Origin: Paulinella micropora
Taxonomy: Eukaryota; Cercozoa; Imbricatea; Euglyphida
Assembly (NCBI GenBank): GCA_009731375.1
Contig: BJOX01000292.1
Location: 502,658-566,657, forward strand
DNA: 64,000 nt
Reading direction: 5' to 3'
Shown: positions 1 to 42,400 of the stretch, piece after piece
Position numbering within the stretch: the stretch's first letter is position 1
How the letters are laid out: every line of letters begins with the position of its first letter
Notes under the pieces: model-generated
Databases searched by the model: none
The model's input: only the letters and a program-made list of their open reading frames with translations
What the model was told of the DNA's origin: nothing
Made by a program: the position numbers and the translations under genes

Positions 1-85
<85 letters not shown>

Positions 86-86
86 G
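1..86. repeat. (TC)n then (AC)n microsatellite
   Basis: Perfect CT dinucleotide run followed by a short AC run. It opens the window and has no coding content. Confidence 0.98.
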
Positions 87-139
87 CCACAAAGGGGTGG
101 GGGGTGGGGGGTGTTAAAGAACCTTTGTACTCAAACTGA

Positions 140-905
140 TCAGGGAAGCCGGCTGGAACAGGCTGCGGGGGCTTCGCCATGGCGCCTGCCTCGAGAGTAA
201 GCAAGCCAGGTTGTGGGGTTAGTAAGCAAGTAAGTAACAAAGTAAGCTGGAGCAGGCTGCGGCGGCTTGGCCATGGCGCCTGCCTCGAGTAAGCAAGCAA
301 GGTTGTGGGGTAAGTAAGTAAGTAAGTAAAGAAGTAAGTAGAGCAGGCTGCGGGGGCTTGGCCATCACGCCTGCCTCGAGTAAGCAAGCAAGGTTGTGGG
401 GTAAGTAAGTAAGTAAGTAAGTAAGTAAGCTGGAGCAGGCTGCGGCGGCTTGGCCATCACGCCTGCCTCGAGTAAGCAAGCAAGGTTGTGGGGTAAGTAA
501 GTAAGTAAGTAACGAAGTAAGCTGGAGCAGGCTGCGGCGGCTTGGCCATCACGCCTGCCTCGAGTAAGCAAGCAAGGTTGTGGGGTAAGTAAGTAAGTAA
601 GTAAGGAAGTAAGCTGGAACAGGCTGCGGGGGCTTAGCCATGGCGCCTGCCTCGAGTAAGCAAGCAAGGTTGTGGGGTAAGTAAGTAAGTAAGTAAGGAA
701 GTAAGCTGGAACAGGCTGCGGCGGCTTGGCCATCACGCCTGCCTCGAGTAAGCAAGCAAGGTTGTGGGTAAGTAAGTAAGTAAGTAAGGAAGCAAGCTGG
801 AGCAGGCTGCGGCGGCTTAGCCATCACGCCTGCCTCGAGTAAGCAAGCAAGGACGTGGAAGTAAGTAAGGAAGTAAGTAAGTAAGGAAGTAAGTAAGTAA
901 GTAAG
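140..905 (+). repeat. 92-bp minisatellite of exon-like units, 8 copies
   Basis: Eight units recur every 91-93 bp, with cores beginning near 158, 251, 342, 434, 526, 618, 710 and 801. Each has a GC-rich core of about 33 nt followed by a (GTAA)n spacer. On the + strand the core is preceded by GCAG or ACAG and followed by GTAAGC, so each unit looks like a short exon with acceptor and donor. The first unit has a longer left part behind its own acceptor-like CAG (150), suggesting it is the parent exon and the rest are copies of its 3' part. Copies differ by substitutions and the core length is constant. No protein family is recognised. Confidence 0.8.
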
Positions 906-1215
906 TAAGTCAGTAAGTAAGTAAGTAAGTTTGTATGTATGCATGTATGTATGTGTGTATAAATGTATGTATGTATGTATGTATGTTAGAAAGGCTCCTG
1001 TGCTTCTCTGTCGCACCTTTATCATGCATGCATGTATGTATGTATGTATGTTTATGCATGTATGTATGTATGTATGTATGTATATATATATATATGGAAC
1101 AGGCAGTTGTGGGTTGGGCATCGCATCTCCCTCAAGATATATATGTATGTATGTATGTATGTATGCCGGTCTGTCTGTCTGTTCTCTCTCTTTCTCGCTC
1201 TCTCTCTCTCCCTCC

Positions 1216-1255
<40 letters not shown>

Positions 1256-1289
1256 GTGTCTGTGTGTCTGTGTGTGTGTCTGTGTGTGT

Positions 1290-1325
<36 letters not shown>

Positions 1326-2897
1326 GGCTGTGTTTGCATTTACGTACGTACGTACGTACGTACGTACGTATGTATGTATATATGTAAGTATGTATGTATG
1401 TATGTGTATGTATGTATGTATGTATGTATGTTATGCATGCATGTATGTATGTATGTATGACTGTATGTCTGTCTGTCTGTATGTCTGTATATCTGTATGT
1501 ATGTATGTATGTATGTATGTAGGTAGGTAGGTAGGTAAATAAGCAGGTCGGTAGGTCGGTAGGTAGGTAGGTAGGTAGGTAGGTAGGTAGGTAGTGAGGT
1601 AGGTAGGTAGGTAGGTAGGCAGGTAGGTACGTACGTATGTATGTATATTCGTTATGTACGTATGTATGTATGAGTATGTATGAGTATGTATGAGTATGTA
1701 TGAGTATGTATGTATGTATGTATGTATGTATGTCTGTATGTATGTATGTATGTATGTATTTATGTATTTATATATGAACATATGTATGTATGGTAGGTAT
1801 GTATGCATGTATGTATGTATGTATGTATGTATGTGTGTATGTGTGTGTATGTATGCATGTATGCATGTATGTATGTATGTATGTTTGTATGTTTGTATGT
1901 TTGTATGTATGTATGTATGTATGCATGCATGCATGTATGTATGTATGTATGTATTTATGTATGTGTGTATGTATGTATGTATGCATGCATGCATGCATGC
2001 ATGCATGAATGTATGTATGTATGTAGGTAGGTATGTAGGTAGGTATGTATGTATGTATGTATGTAGGTATATATGTACATGTATGTATGTGTGTGTGTAT
2101 GTATGTATGTATGTATAATGTATGCATGTATGTATGTATTTTTGTACGTATGTATGTATGTACGTATGCATTTATGCGTTTATGTATGCATTTATGTATG
2201 TCTGTATGTGTGTACGTATGTATGTATGTATGTATGTATGTATGTATATATGGTATCTATGTATGTATTTATGTATGTATGTACATATGTATGTATGTAT
2301 GTATGTATCTATGTATCTATATGTATGTATATGTACATATGTATGTATGTATGCATGTATGTATGTATGGTATCTATGGTATGTATGTATGTATGTATGT
2401 ATGTATGCATGTATGTATGTATGTATGTAAGTATGTATGTGTGCATGTATGTATGTATGCATGTATGACATACATTTGTATGTATGTATGTATGTATGTA
2501 TGTATGTAGTATGTATGAATGTATGTATGTATGTATGTATGTATGTATGTGTATGTATGTATGTATGTATGTATGTTTTAAGATGATGTATGTATGTATG
2601 TATGTATGTATGCACGCATGCATGTATGTATGTATGTACGTATGTATGTGATACATACATACATACATACATACGTAGACATACATACATACATACATAC
2701 GTAGAAAACCCAGATTTCGATCTAGGGGGTGTATGTATTTATGCATGTATGTATGTATGTATGTGTATGTATGTATTAGTATTTATGTATGCATGTACAT
2801 ATTTATGTATGTATGTACATATGTATGTATGCATGTATGTATGTATGTATGTGTGTATGTATTATGTATGTATGTATGTATGTATGTATGTACATAC

Positions 2898-2928
<31 letters not shown>

Positions 2929-2985
2929 TGTATGTACATATGTATGTTGTATGTATGTATTTATGTATGTATGTACATGTATGGT
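885..2985. repeat. Composite tetranucleotide array, mainly (TATG)n
   Basis: About 2.1 kb of (GTAA)n, (TATG)n, (TAGG)n (1519-1622) and (ACGT)n (1341-1370), interrupted by (CT)n (1189-1257) and (TG)n (1258-1323). Two short non-repeat islands, around 985-1024 and 1094-1134, are too short to interpret. The long open frames here (MYVC, THTYI type) are translated repeat. Confidence 0.95.
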
Positions 2986-3940
2986 ATACTTGGACAAAAA
3001 GATTGTGTGCTTGCACAAAAAGAAAAAGGCAAACATCAAAGGATGGATTTGCTTCGATTGGGTGCTAATATTCGCTTGTGATGCTCTTTGCCCCTTTCTG
3101 TGTGGCTGGCCTTGTTGGGTCTTGCTCATCATAATGGACCCTGAATTAGCTCTGCGAGCATGACTGGTAATATCTCTGGTAGAGGGAAAATGTGAGAGGG
3201 AGATGAACAATAGTCAGTCCGCTCCAGCCCATCAATAATTCCTGTGTGTCCTTGTGTGTGTTTATTCAATAACGTCGCTGCTGCAGCTTTCAACGACATT
3301 CTTCATAGGCCGAACATCAACGAATGGCAATTCTATTTCATATATTTCCGGAATTAATCAAATTATTTTCCGTTGAAATGAACAGTGATGGGTCATTCGA
3401 TAGTGTTTTTGTCTGTGATTATTTTAGTCAGAGCCCTTCAGATCTTGCCCCTTTTCATTTTTGCATGAAATTTTTGACTTACCGAACTTGTCCAGATATG
3501 ATTAAATTTACTTTGGTTTTTTTTTTTTTTTTTTTTGCTGATTGAGGGGCTTATGGCGGGCCCAAAGCCTGATGAGTCGGTGTCGGATTCCATCTCATAC
3601 ATGTCCAAGTTCCATGTAAGAGGAAGACGATTTCGAACCAAATGCTTCAAGGATGAGCTTTTAGGCGCAATCAGGGTAAATTGGCTTTGCAACAAATTCC
3701 CCTTGCTTCCTCGCCAGTACTTGAAATAAAATGTATCAACTTGAGGTTATTGTACCTACGGGGTGACATTTTGGCTATGATGTGCGGTTAGGCTCGCATG
3801 TGGAAAAAAATTGGATTCACAGACTCTCCGTAAGTTATTGTCACTTGAGTTGATTTTGTTTTTCTAGTTTACACACATTACAGATGGCTCACTTGTGCAA
3901 CATCACTGAGGCTCACTTGTGCGCTCCCCAACCCCCCCCC
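2986..3940. other. Low-copy island, possible exon at its left edge
   Basis: The only long non-repetitive stretch in the first 5 kb. On the + strand a frame is open to a TGA near 3163 and contains a hydrophobic, Trp/Cys-rich segment (FDWVLIFACDALCPF), which could be a membrane helix of a terminal exon. No start, splice pairing or family could be fixed. A T18 run lies near 3520 and the island ends in C9 beside a 10-N gap (3941-3950). Confidence 0.3.
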
Positions 3941-3956
3941 NNNNNNNNNNCCCTTG

Positions 3957-4834
3957 TGTCTCTCTTACATATACATACATACATACATCTTAACATACAT
4001 ACATACATCCATACATACATACATACATATATACATACATGCATGCATGCATGCATACACACATACATACATGTATACATGCATACATACATGCATACAT
4101 ACATACATACATACATACATACATACATACATACATACATGCATACATACATGCATACATACATACATACATACACACATACATACATACATACATACAT
4201 ACATACACACATATACATACATGCATGCATACATACATACATACATACATGTATATGCATACATACATGCATACATACATACATACATACATACATACAT
4301 ACATACATGCATATATACATACATACATACATACATACATACATACACACATACATACATGCATACATACATACATACATACATACATACAGACGTACGT
4401 ACGTACATACATACGTACATACATACATACATACATACATACATACATGCATGTACATATACACGTACATACATACATACATACATACATACATACATGC
4501 ATACACACATACATGCGTATACATACACACATACATACATACATACATACATACATACACACATACATACATACATACAGACATACATACATACATACAT
4601 ACATACATACGTACACACATGCATGCATACACACACACATACAACCATACATACATACATACATACATACGTACATACATACGTACGCACATACATACAT
4701 ATATACATACATACATACATACATACATACATACATTACAAACACTCTTTTCTTTTCTTTTCTTTTCTTTTCTTTTCTTTTCTTTTCTTTTCTTTTCTTT
4801 TCTTTCTTTCTTTCTTTCTTTCTCTCTCTCTCCC

Positions 4835-4897
<63 letters not shown>

Positions 4898-4906
4898 ACA
4901 CCCCCT
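3957..4906. repeat. (CATA)n, (TTTTC)n and poly-C arrays
   Basis: (ACAT)n from about 3965 to 4736, then (TTTTC)n and (TTTC)n to 4828, then a C run of about 60 bp ending near 4897. Ten-N gaps flank it at 3941-3950 and 4907-4916. It contains no exon-like island. Confidence 0.97.
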
Positions 4907-4916
4907 NNNNNNNNNN

Positions 4917-5282
4917 ACTTTGTAAGTACATACATGCTTAGAGAGATATATCACTCAAAATAATATATAAGGAATAGTTGATACGTGAACAAGTAAAGAA
5001 ATAAATAGTAATACGTTTCATACATCGCTTATGATTACCAAGTTATGTATGTGTGTATGTATGTATGTATGTATATGCAGTCATAGAAAGTTGGATTGTT
5101 CTACATTCACGACAAGAAATTCATGTATGTATGTATGTTTGTATGTATGACATATGTATGTATGCATATATGTATCATACAGACAGAAAGGTAGCTAGGC
5201 AGGCATTGTATATGTATATGTATGTAGCTAGAACACACCACTCGATTCTCCGGTTACTAGATAGATATATAGATAGATAGAT

Positions 5283-5313
<31 letters not shown>

Positions 5314-5330
5314 TAGATAGATACATAGGT
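4917..5330. other. Mixed low-copy and tetranucleotide DNA
   Basis: Short non-repeat pieces (4917-5040, 5085-5120, 5185-5250) alternate with (TATG)n and (GATA)n. No open frame flanked by splice signals was found. Confidence 0.5.
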
Positions 5331-5332
5331 AG

Positions 5333-15718
<10,386 letters not shown>

Positions 15719-15746
15719 AGGTTATGAACAGTAATTAAGGAATAGT

Positions 15747-15923
15747 GAAAAAATTCGGCCACAACAAATTGTCCCGTAATAACGGTACTTTTGTTATTCA
15801 AAGTTGTGAAAAATTTCGGCCAGCTGGTAATCACGGTACATTTGTTGTCCACAAATAAAAGTTTAGCCCTAATTCCCCGTATTTACGGTTGGCCGAAAGG
15901 TTAGGTGGCTGAAATTTTTCACC
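15747..15923. mobile_element. MITE-like element, terminal inverted repeats
   Basis: The ends GTGAAAAAATTCGGCCAC and GTGGCTGAAATTTTTCAC are reverse complements over 18 nt with two mismatches, 177 bp apart; a third partial copy lies at 15806-15822. No coding content and no certain target-site duplication. It lies just after the proposed stop of gene 1. Confidence 0.5.
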
Positions 15924-16032
15924 CGACCTTATACAGAACATGTGTTCTGACACTCGCTGAGTAAATACACACATCATGTGGTGGTGTGTGGTAAATGGAC
16001 GTGTCCTGTGCGCGCGGACAGGCCGTCGCGCT

Positions 16033-16034
<2 letters not shown>

Positions 16035-16074
<40 letters not shown>

Positions 16075-16081
16075 TCCCTCC

Positions 16082-16161
<80 letters not shown>

Positions 16162-16192
16162 CCCCCCCCCCCCCCCCCCCCCNNNNNNNNNN
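16035..16192. repeat. (CT)n and about 97-bp poly-C
   Basis: CT repeat then C-rich homopolymer with two interruptions, ending at a 10-N gap (16183-16192). Confidence 0.97.
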
Positions 16193-16200
16193 CCTTTTCT

Positions 16201-16375
16201 TAGACCGAGTGCGAGAACCTCTGCTATGTGCGCGCGGGCAAGCCTCCTGGCTTCGGGCGTCGCAAGCGCCCAGATCTGGTTCATAGTCTCTACTGCCTTT
16301 CTGTCTCTTTCTTTGCCTACTTGACCAGGGCGGTTGCAAATTCAAAGGCCCGGGCTGGCTGCCCAATGCATGAAA
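16201..16375 (+). CDS. Exon-like islands, unassigned
   Basis: The island after TTCTTAG (about 16202-16279, donor GTTCAT) is open in all three frames; one gives CENLCYVRAGKPPGFGRRKR. A second island after GACCAG (about 16329-16376, donor GTCTCT) follows. In one phase pairing the joined frame ends in TGA near 16371. Frame, gene membership and function are not determined. Confidence 0.3.
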
Positions 16376-16379
16376 ATGC

Positions 16380-16420
<41 letters not shown>

Positions 16421-16599
16421 GCGCGGCAAGTCAGCAACGATTCTGTATCCGTACAAACTAACAATAAATGCATGATCAACGTATTCGTTTTGTTTTGCTT
16501 TGTTTTGTTTTGTTTTGTGTGTTTTATTTGCTTTTGGAATCCCTCCTCTGTTGCGAAGGTTTTTTCAGAAGTAGGTCAATAGACGTATGTTTACGTTTA

Positions 16600-16646
16600 C
16601 AAATCGATATGAATAGATCGATATGGATATAGATAGATAGATAGAT

Positions 16647-16710
<64 letters not shown>

Positions 16711-16791
16711 GTAGGTAGATAGGTATGTATGACTGTAGGTTCAATGTCGCATGTGTGGGAAAAGTGCCTGCTCGAACTGCTCACGAGTAAG

Positions 16792-16869
<78 letters not shown>

Positions 16870-16906
16870 GTCCTAATCCATTTTCTCACGAGTACTTCAT
16901 CCTCTC

Positions 16907-16977
<71 letters not shown>

Positions 16978-17034
16978 GCTCATGTTTGTACGTATGTATA
17001 TATGTATATGTATGAATGTATATGCATATATGTA
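16600..17034. repeat. (GATA)n/(ATCT)n array
   Basis: GATA repeat (16618-16710) then ATCT repeat in inverted orientation, with a low-copy spacer at 16725-16790 and 16870-16908. No exon called. Confidence 0.9.
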
Positions 17035-17069
17035 CTGCAGAAAAAGCTAAAGTTGACTCGTTTGCATGC

Positions 17070-17134
<65 letters not shown>

Positions 17135-17262
17135 GTATGCAGAGAGTGAAAAGTGGGTTTCTTTGCGCCCGTTTATCTATCTAGCTATCTATCTATCTAT
17201 CCATCTTTCTATCCATATATCTATCTATTTCATGCAGAATAAGCTGAAGTTGGCTCATTTGC

Positions 17263-17324
<62 letters not shown>

Positions 17325-17371
17325 TTTATGCAGAATAAGCTGAAGTTGGCTCATTTGCATGCATATATCTA

Positions 17372-17413
<42 letters not shown>

Positions 17414-17457
17414 ATGCAGAATAAGCTGAAGTTGGCTCATTTGCATGCATATATCTA

Positions 17458-17491
<34 letters not shown>

Positions 17492-17559
17492 CCTATCCAT
17501 CTATCTAATCCATCTATCTATCTATTTTATGCAGAATAAGCTGAAGTTGGCTCATTTGC

Positions 17560-17619
<60 letters not shown>

Positions 17620-17815
17620 GTCTATCTATCTATCTGTCTATCTATCTATCTGTCTATCTAATGCAGAATAAGCTGAAGTTGGCTCATTTGCATGCATATA
17701 TCTATATCTATATCTATCTATCTATCTTTCTATCTATCTATCTATCTATCTATCTGTCTATCTATCTATCTATCTATCTTATGCAGAATAAGCTGAAGTT
17801 GGCTCATTTGCATGC

Positions 17816-17876
<61 letters not shown>

Positions 17877-17961
17877 CCTACCTACCTACCTACACACCTA
17901 CCTGTCTATCTATCTATCTATCTATCTACCTACCTACCTATCTACCTACCTACCTACCTAC

Positions 17962-18024
<63 letters not shown>

Positions 18025-18226
18025 ATGCAGAATAAGCTGAAGTTGGCTCATTTGCATGCATCTATCTATCTATCTATCTATCTTTCTACCTACCTACCTA
18101 CCTACCTACCTACCTATCTATCTATCTATCTATCTACCTACCTATCTATCTATCTATCTATCTATCTTTCTATCTATCTATCTATCTATCTACTATCTAG
18201 AATAAGCTCAAGGCTCATTTGCATGC

Positions 18227-18278
<52 letters not shown>

Positions 18279-18304
18279 ACCTACCTACCTACCTACCTAC
18301 CTAC

Positions 18305-18335
<31 letters not shown>

Positions 18336-18445
18336 CCTACCTACCTACCTACCTACCTATCTATCTATCTATCTATCTATCTTTCTATCTATCTATCTAT
18401 CTATCTACTATCTAGAATAAGCTCAAGTTGGCTCGTTTGCATTCC
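17035..18445 (+). repeat. Exon array: NKLKLAHLH unit, 10 copies
   Basis: Ten islands, mostly following TGCAG, encode NKLKLAHLH and then break into (ATCT)n. They start near 17041, 17238, 17336, 17420, 17535, 17665, 17785, 18030, 18199 and 18415. Only the last continues, into [10 protein letters not shown] with a possible GTCTGT donor. Units are acceptor plus 5' half of an exon, the mirror of the donor-side arrays upstream. Confidence 0.7.
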
Positions 18446-18918
18446 GAGTGTGAGCAGCTCAGTTCCGCACCCGTCTGTAAGCCTTGTTTTGAGGTCGGTC
18501 TATATGTCCATCACTCGATCACTCCATCAGTCTATCAGTCTTTCCTTCATCCACGTAAGAGCAGGTGAGTTCTGCCCCGTCTGTAAGCCTTGTTTTCAGG
18601 TTTGTCCATCTGTCCATCACTCTATCACTCCATCAGTCTATCAGTCTGTCCTTCTGTCTTTCTGTCTGTCCACGTAATTTTAGTGCAGTTCTGCCCCGTC
18701 TGCAAGCCTTGCTTCTTCGAGGTCGGTCTATCTGTCTATCCCTCTATCAGTCTGTCTTTCTGTCCTTCTGTCTTTCTGTCAATCTATCCACGTAATAGCA
18801 GTGCAGTTCTGCAATCCTTGCTTCTTCTAGCTCGGTCTATCTGTCTATCACTCTATCAGTCTGTCCTTCTGTCCATTCTGTTTGTCAATTTATCCACGTC
18901 AGAGCAGTTGTGTTCTGC

Positions 18919-18960
<42 letters not shown>
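18446..18960 (+). repeat. Exon-like array: CPVCKPCF unit, about 5 copies
   Basis: Degenerate tandem copies near 18470, 18567, 18690, 18805 and 18900. The clearest read [10 protein letters not shown], with CxxCxxC spacing like a small zinc-binding knuckle, followed by CTGTC-rich spacer. All copies are short and no domain can be assigned. Confidence 0.45.
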
Positions 18961-18971
<11 letters not shown>

Positions 18972-18986
18972 CTTGCTTCGAGGTCA

Positions 18987-19061
<75 letters not shown>

Positions 19062-19190
19062 GCTATCTAGCTAGCTAGCTAGCTAGCTAGCTATCTGTCT
19101 ATCTGTCTATCTATCTATCTGTCTATCTATCTGTCTTTGCTCTCCTGTGGTTCGCGAAGAAGGGGTAGAAAGAACGTATCTATCTATCTA
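18961..19190. repeat. (ATCT)n and (AGCT)n
   Basis: ATCT repeat grading into a short AGCT run (19060-19092). Confidence 0.9.
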
Positions 19191-19194
19191 TCTA

Positions 19195-19890
19195 TCTATC
19201 ACCCCAGAGTGTCGGGCAGGTCGTCCTTGACATGGCAGGCACAGTGTGCTTCTCTGGTAGAAGATGACCTCACTCTGAAAGAGCATTCGCTCTCGTTCAA
19301 AAACTCAGTCGACGGGTCGGCTGTACCCTCCGACTCAGAAACCAGAGAGGGAACGAGGGTCAACGCTAGGAGAGCGTGGGACCGAGCGGTGGACGGCTGG
19401 TCGGTACGTCACGATTCGGCCAAGCTAACGCAGGCTGCTGAAAAAGAGGGCAGCCAGGCCAGACTTATCGCTAGCGCGTTGCACAACACCACGAAGTTCC
19501 AGCCTCTTCTTGCCAAGAGGCAGCCAACGTCCTTCGTCGACGATTGTTGGCAGGATCGGCAGCCTTGAACCACCTCATGGCGAAAACCGTACGTTCACGT
19601 TCGTCACTCTGCCCCTGCGGGGAGGCAGAGGAAACGGTGAAACATTCTCCTTGACTGTGATCGGTACGGTAGCGACAGGGATCTCATGATGGACATGATC
19701 AGGGAACATTGCACTTGCGAGCGCAAGGGCAAGCCCAGCTATGGCAGTTCTTATCAGGATTATCCGATGAGGGCTCGGAAACAGAAATGAGCACGTTCAT
19801 TTTGGGGGCCCCAACGCGACAGCGCATTCCGTGCCCGAGCGCGGATGCACATATCCAATTCTTTGTCCAACAAGCCTACGAAACCCGAGT
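19195..19890 (+). pseudogene. LINE 3' fragment with HxxxxC-type knuckle
   Basis: Frameshifted coding remnant. LCPCGEAEETVKH is followed, one frame over, by LLDCDRYGSD, giving the Cys-Cys-His-Cys pattern found downstream of the reverse transcriptase in many non-LTR elements. A final frame (FILGAPTRQR...IQFFVQQAYETRV) ends at a (TTATG)n array, which fits a 3' terminus with a repeat tail. No reverse transcriptase motifs remain in this piece. Confidence 0.55.
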
Positions 19891-20258
19891 TATGTTGTAT
19901 TGTTACGTTACGTTATGTTATGTTATGTTATGTTATGTTATGTTATGTTATGTTACGTTATGTTACGTTATCTTATGTTATCTTATGTTATCTTATGTTA
20001 TGTTATCTTATGTTATCTTATGCTGTTATGTTATGTTATCTTATGTTATGTTATGTTGTGTTATGCTGTCTTATGTTATGTTATGTTATGTTATGTCATG
20101 TTATGTTATGTTATGTCATGTCATTATGTCATGCTATATTATATCCTGTCTCCTGCCAGGTCATGTCATAATTATCTTGTCGCGTATGTTACATCATAAT
20201 TTTATGTTATGCCATATTTTATGTTATGTAACGTTATGTCACCTTTTTATGTACGCAG

Positions 20259-40625
<20,367 letters not shown>

Positions 40626-41012
40626 GCAAATTATCACAGCGTAGGCTTTTGGGTTGGCGCGTTTGGCGCGGTTTATTGGAGGCTGCTGCAGGCAGAGGGA
40701 CAAAAAGGAAATACTGAGGCAACAGAGAGACAAAAAGAAAGCAGTGAGGCAGTAGAAGAGAGAAAAAGAAGTGAGGTAACAGACGGACGAAAGGAAGTAG
40801 TGTGGCAGTAGAGGGACGGAAAGGAAGTAGTGAGACAGAGGGACCGAAAGAAGAGGCAGTAAATGGACAGAAAGGAAGTAGTGAGGCAGCAGAGGGACTG
40901 CAAAGATAGTTAGGCAGTAAAGGGATAGAAAGGAAGTAGTGAGGGAACGAGACTCTGACCCCCACCCTTCTGGAAAATTCGCTGGAACTGGTTAGAAATT
41001 GAGCGGCAGCCC

Positions 41013-41055
<43 letters not shown>

Positions 41056-41084
41056 AGAGAGAGAGAGAAAGAGAGAGCAAACTG
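40626..41084. repeat. 3' flank of gene 2 with purine-rich minisatellite
   Basis: After the stop, about 40690-40945 consists of imperfect units of 25-35 bp (GGAAGTAGTGAGGCAG type), almost all purine on the + strand. A (CT)n/(GA)n pair at 41018-41078 could form a hairpin. Confidence 0.7.
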
Positions 41085-42400
41085 AGGTGTGCATGGGCAC
41101 GTGGTCATTTAGAAGCTGCAATCAAGAACTGCAGCTGGACTCAGCAACTCAACGGTTGAATGATCAGTGGCTCCGGTTCGATAGGATAGAAATATCCAGG
41201 AGGCTTCGTCTTCCCACTCAGCCCTATCAGTGCCAGCTGAGTGGCAAGTATTTTCTTATTAACATTAATAAAACAATGGTAATCGAACACATCATAGTAC
41301 ACTTGAAGACAGGTGAACAAACTGTTTACTGTGAGTGTGAGGAGAGACCTTGAGTGTGTTCGCTGTTGGCACGGTTTTTCCAACTCCAGGTAGTAGTTCC
41401 CCAATTCGACTAAACTCCTGTGAGGAAATCATGAACTGGCCGGACCTGCCACAGTTAATCTGAAATAACAACAACACTAATCAATTTCAATATTAGTATT
41501 GCTTTTCTGTGATTTTACGAAACGGAAACATAACAAACATTTCTAGTCCCGGAAAGAAATTTTGTTATATATATATATTTCCGATTGTTTCAGACGGGCC
41601 CTCACATACAGTTGTTTCTGAACATTCAATATTTATATTGAAAAGATGCAATATTTATATTGCTTGATTTCAATATAAATATTGTAGTTTTTTAATATTA
41701 ATATTGTATTAAAATCAATTTTAGTATTGCATAAAATTAATATAGTATTGAATTTTTTTAATAATTTTTTTTATAACTTCGCGTGAAAATACTTGAAAAC
41801 TAGTGACAATAATAGTGAAATATTAATATTACAGCAAAATCAATATATATATATATATATATATTGCCTTGGTTTCATAAAAATTTTCTTTAAAAAAAAT
41901 CAATATTAATATTGATTTCAAAATCACTTTTTTTTTTGTCATATGTAAAGTTACATATACTTAACGTTTGCTGATTTGGTGGAACGATAGGCTTTTTCTT
42001 TTTTATAGTTGTGTTTGAAGTTTTTGTACAATTTACAAGTACATGTGTTGAAATAGTTCCCAACGAAAAAATCGTTAAAAAATATTATCTGTTGCCTACG
42101 TACCATAATTTCAAATACATCACTATCAAATAAAAATATGTTTTTAAAAAAATCACTATGGTAAACATTTATAAAAATAAGTGAAAATTATGTTGGGATC
42201 AGATTCAAGTTACGAATTTTCTTACTGCAAAAGGGCTTGACGTGAAACCATCTCCTCTAAAAGCCTATCGTTCCCCCGCGCAGCAAGTTTTTAAAAAAGT
42301 TTAGGCCGGCCCATACAGGTAATTCTGTGCATTTTTCAGCCATTTTCCGTGCACTCAACACCTTTTTGCGAAAAAAAAAGCTTGGTTGGCCAACGGACTC
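41085..42400. other. AT-rich region with inverted repeat
   Basis: Low-copy to 41470, then very AT-rich DNA with many AATATT motifs. GGAACGATAGGCTTTT (41981-41996) has a perfect reverse complement at 42259-42274. It may be the 5' non-coding part of the element carrying the transposase-like gene that follows. Confidence 0.5.

Noticed and set aside
3324-3729. Two small frames in the low-copy island
   Set aside because: They flank a poly-T run, have no homologous feel and no splice context; kept only as part of the island description.
885-4940. Long frames of MYVC, HTYI and similar repeats
   Set aside because: They are translations of (TATG)n/(CATA)n open in several frames on both strands because the repeat has no stops; no splice or start context.
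19060-19092. Telomere or satellite signal in AGCT/ATCT repeats
   Set aside because: No telomere-type unit (TTAGGG, TTTAGGG or similar) in tandem; only ordinary microsatellites.
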